Below, piece by piece: positions 61,632-64,000 of a stretch of DNA of 64,000 nucleotides. The position numbers were made by a program, and so were the translations under genes. The DNA is from Adhaeretor mobilis (GTDB lineage: Bacteria > Planctomycetota > Planctomycetia > Pirellulales > Lacipirellulaceae): NCBI RefSeq assembly GCF_007741515.1, contig NZ_CP036263.1, positions 868,001-932,000 on the forward strand, in the 5' to 3' direction. The notes under the pieces were generated by a model that saw only the letters and a list, made by a program, of their open reading frames with translations, had not been told where the DNA came from and did no database searches. The first letter of the stretch is position 1. The number at the start of each line of letters is the position of its first letter.

Positions 61632-61873
61632 CTGGAGATGCGGGATTACTGATTTGGAAGCTCTCAAGGAAATGAAGGTGGGGTGCCGAGGGCGACAGCG
61701 CAACGCACCTGGAGAAGTGATTAATTGCAAACCGTGTGACAATGGTTCAGCAGCCATTTGAAACGAGCTCTTGAGCGTTGCTGGCTGGTGGTGCATTTTG
61801 CTAAGGCTTACGGTACCCTACGATCTAGACTGACAGTCTCGTGATCTCAATCCTCTAGCCACTTCTACAATAC

Positions 61874-63406
61874 ATGCGAGTCGCCCTCCACTGGCAAATC
61901 CTCATTGCCATGTTTCTCGGCACCATCATTGGCATCGTGTTAAACGTAGGGGCCAGTTCCTATTCGCCGGGACCTCCTCTTGAACTCAAGAACGCGCGGT
62001 TCTGGTCATCGGACTCGCCCGATCGAGTGTTACTGTCGATATCTGAAAACAAGGAAGCGCGCAGGATTGTTGTCGGCGACAAGTCGGACGGAGATATCCG
62101 GTGGCCCGCTCATTTGCCGGGTTCCGATGAGACGGAACCCGAGTTCTATCCAACCCTAGCCGTACTTCAGAAGAGCGACCCGACGGCTTTCAAGCTGTTT
62201 TATCACCATGGCCGCAGCACGGCCCGTTGGATTGGCGACACGGCCAAGCTCATAGGCGATTTGTTCCTGCGTATGCTGAAAATGGTCTCCGTGCCGCTGA
62301 TCATCGCCTCGTTGCTCTCCGGCGTCACAGGTCTGGGGCACGCAGATCGACTAGGGAAGATGTTCGGACGCACGCTGTTGTACTACGTAACGACCAGCAT
62401 GTTAGCCATCATGACCGGGCTGTTGATGGTGAATTTTGTCCGGCCTGGGGTGGGTAACTTAGGCCCGGTGGCGGCTAAGCCGCAGGCGGCGGTGGCTCAG
62501 GAGGCGCAATCCCTCGGGGAAGTGCTCTACGAGCAACTGCTAAACATGATTCCCACCAACCCGTTCGCATCGGCCGCCAATGGGGACTTTCTCTCGATCA
62601 TTGCTTTCACGATTTTCTTCGGTGTTTGCACAATTCTCGTGGGCGGGACTGCAGCCGATCGTATCAACGAGTTTGTCGAAGCCCTCTTCGCAGTCATGAT
62701 GAAGCTCACCACGCTCATCATCAACCTCGCACCAATCGGCGTGTTCTTTCTCATGCTGGCTGTCACGGCCACCCAGGGCGTGGGCATTTTCGGCACGCTT
62801 GGCTGGTACATGCTGGCTGTGGCGCTCGCGCTGGGAGTTCACGCACTCATCACCTTGCCACTGATCTTGCGATTGGTAGCCAAGCGTAGCCCTTGGAAGT
62901 ACGCCCAAGCAATGAGCCCCGCGCTGCTCACTGCGTTTAGCTCCGCAAGTAGCAATGGCACTTTACCGCTCACGCTTACCTGTGTGGAAGAACGTGCGAA
63001 GGTGAGCAATCGTGTCGGCTCGTTCGTGCTACCCCTGGGCGCGACCGTGAACATGGACGGCACGGCGCTGTACGAAGTGGTCGCTGTGCTGTTCATTGCC
63101 CAATTCAACGGGCTCGATCTGAGTATGGCAGACCAACTAATCGTGGCATTCACCGCGCTGCTAGCGAGCATCGGAGCGGCTGGCATCCCGCACGCGGGCC
63201 TGGTCATGATGGCTATTATCCTCCAAGCCGTCGGCCTGCCGACTGAGGACCAAGCGCTCATCATCGCAGTTGATCGTGTGCTCGACATGGCCCGCACGGC
63301 GGTAAACGTGTGGAGCGATTCCTGCGGCTGTGCGGTGATTGCTCGGTTCGAGAGCGAAGGCGACGCAACTTCACAAGTGCCGATTGAGGGCGAGTTGAAT
63401 ATCTAG
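61874..63406 (+). CDS. Dicarboxylate/amino acid:cation symporter (SLC1/DAACS type)
   Basis: 510 residues, about 80 more than GltPh. Transport motifs are complete: AFSSASSNGTLPLTLTC (hairpin 1), LGATVNMDGTALYE (TM7 NMDGT), AAGIPHAGLVMM (hairpin 2) and VDRVLDMARTAVNVWSDSCG (TM8 with the Asp and Asn that bind amino or carboxylate groups). It imports glutamate, aspartate or dicarboxylates with Na or H. Extra sequence: an outer loop of about 80 residues after TM1 (SSYSPGPPLELKNARFW onward), and AAKPQAAVAQE in a loop near residue 205, encoded by the CCGCAAGCGG repeat. Confidence 0.95.
   Translation: MRVALHWQILIAMFLGTIIGIVLNVGASSYSPGPPLELKNARFWSSDSPDRVLLSISENKEARRIVVGDKSDGDIRWPAHLPGSDETEPEFYPTLAVLQKSDPTAFKLFYHHGRSTARWIGDTAKLIGDLFLRMLKMVSVPLIIASLLSGVTGLGHADRLGKMFGRTLLYYVTTSMLAIMTGLLMVNFVRPGVGNLGPVAAKPQAAVAQEAQSLGEVLYEQLLNMIPTNPFASAANGDFLSIIAFTIFFGVCTILVGGTAADRINEFVEALFAVMMKLTTLIINLAPIGVFFLMLAVTATQGVGIFGTLGWYMLAVALALGVHALITLPLILRLVAKRSPWKYAQAMSPALLTAFSSASSNGTLPLTLTCVEERAKVSNRVGSFVLPLGATVNMDGTALYEVVAVLFIAQFNGLDLSMADQLIVAFTALLASIGAAGIPHAGLVMMAIILQAVGLPTEDQALIIAVDRVLDMARTAVNVWSDSCGCAVIARFESEGDATSQVPIEGELNI
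62471..62490 (+). repeat. GCGGCTAAGCCGCAGGCGGC repeat inside the symporter gene
   Basis: A copy of the dispersed repeat in the coding frame, read as AAKPQAA, in a loop that varies within the family. The same reading (KPQA) occurs in the PpiC-type gene at 19326. A degenerate copy, GGCTAAACCACAGGCG, follows the gene at 63461. Confidence 0.65.
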
Positions 63407-63520
63407 TTCGCCGCGTTGTGACTTCGCGGCGTGACGCAGCGGGTAACACCGTGTTGTGACGGCTAAACCACAGGCGAGAGTGCAAAATGATTTGCTCAGG
63501 TCGCCGCCTGAAGTCGTCTG

Positions 63521-64000
63521 CTACGAACAAACCAGCTTCGCAATCTTCCGACCCGTGACGCTCAAGGGCAACTCAGCCAGTTCTTTCGCATCAATCCAGC
63601 GCACTGGTTTGGCTTTGCTCGAACGCACCCGCCCACTTTTGAACTCCGCATCGTAGCAGTCGAGTGTGATGCGAAAACGGGTCACGCCGTGCTTGAGTGT
63701 TTTCATGAGTTGCGCGTTGCCAATCACAATGCCAGTTTGGTCGGCTACCTTCGTGGCAAGTTCCTTGTGCACGAATAGTGGCCCCTCTGCATCGACCTCA
63801 AACCGCGGAAAGTCCCACAGACCGGCCCAGCGTTCGCCTTCGGCGCATTGACGTACGAGTAGTTGGTTCTTCTTGCGAACCACAACCGCCGCTTCGCGTA
63901 CATCGGTGAACTTCTGCTTTTTCTTCGATGCAGGTATCTCCGCTTGCAGGCCCAGGCGATTCGTCTCGCACACGGACTTCGCTGGGCATTCTGAACACAT
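63521..64000 (-). CDS. mutY: A/G-specific adenine glycosylase, C-terminal part
   Basis: 159 visible residues; the gene starts beyond the right edge. CSECPAKSVC is the end of the Fe-S cluster of the HhH-GPD domain (the last Cys residues), followed by the linker and the C-terminal NUDIX-like domain of MutY (AAVVVRKKNQLLVRQ, GERWAGLWDFPRFE, TLKHGVTRFRITLDCYDAEF, WIDAKELAELPLSVTGRKIA). The NUDIX-like domain recognises 8-oxoguanine opposite adenine. It removes adenine mispaired with 8-oxoG. Context to the right is not visible. The Met at the edge is likely internal. Confidence 0.93.
   Translation of the reverse strand: MCSECPAKSVCETNRLGLQAEIPASKKKQKFTDVREAAVVVRKKNQLLVRQCAEGERWAGLWDFPRFEVDAEGPLFVHKELATKVADQTGIVIGNAQLMKTLKHGVTRFRITLDCYDAEFKSGRVRSSKAKPVRWIDAKELAELPLSVTGRKIAKLVCS

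Overview
The window looks like a chromosomal segment of a planctomycete, probably of the Pirellulales/Lacipirellulaceae type. Supporting signs are a secreted beta-propeller protein with an N-terminal LEPRxLL motif, a DUF1559 prepilin-like protein, tetrahydromethanopterin-linked C1 genes (fae and a methylene-H4MPT dehydrogenase) in a bacterial setting, Gfo/Idh/MocA oxidoreductases beside a ThuA/DUF1080 protein, Hanks-type kinases, a small basic protein of the planctomycete/Verrucomicrobia kind, and many dispersed palindromic repeats. This placement is inference from gene content; no rRNA is present.

Layout: 1-10 kb holds a partial EF-hand protein, the LEPRxLL beta-propeller, an MscS channel, scpB, rpe, a histidine-phosphatase-fold protein lacking both catalytic histidines, accD and a soluble kinase. 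10-20 kb holds a small basic protein, ilvB, a family 2 glycosyltransferase, a GxxExxY protein, mfd and a secreted PpiC-type isomerase that seems to start at CTG. 20-29 kb holds the H4MPT dehydrogenase and fae, now separated by an IS1182-type element, then DUF1559, an MMPL transporter and a membrane-anchored kinase. 29-36 kb holds tandem glutamine synthetases of types II and I, a secreted TIM-barrel-like protein, a PDC/IPDC-type decarboxylase and mtnA. 36-39 kb is a second copy of the same IS1182-type element, broken by an ISAs1-type element. 39-51 kb is housekeeping (ald, rplM-rpsI, panB, a RidA protein, gap) with a 296-bp multi-stem palindrome at 43 kb. 51-64 kb holds ferritin, two Gfo/Idh/MocA proteins, ThuA-DUF1080, tRNA-Leu(GAG) preceded on the + strand by a 100-bp tandem duplication, gltA, a TPR protein, an SLC1-type symporter and the 3' part of mutY.

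Metabolic themes: nitrogen assimilation and amino-acid redox (two glutamine synthetases, alanine dehydrogenase, acetolactate synthase), formaldehyde/C1 handling through H4MPT, central carbon (gap, gltA, rpe), and secreted sugar-modifying proteins. Most genes stand alone or in very short runs.

The most unusual layer is repetitive DNA. At least five families of inverted repeats sit directly against gene ends. One MITE-like family has ends reading TAGGGTCCGCTGTGCGGACC. Its three copies supply TAG stop codons for three genes and touch the start codons of two others. Both IS1182-type copies entered the 5-nt loop of this same palindrome, each duplicating CTGTG. No CRISPR array, prophage or defence island was seen.
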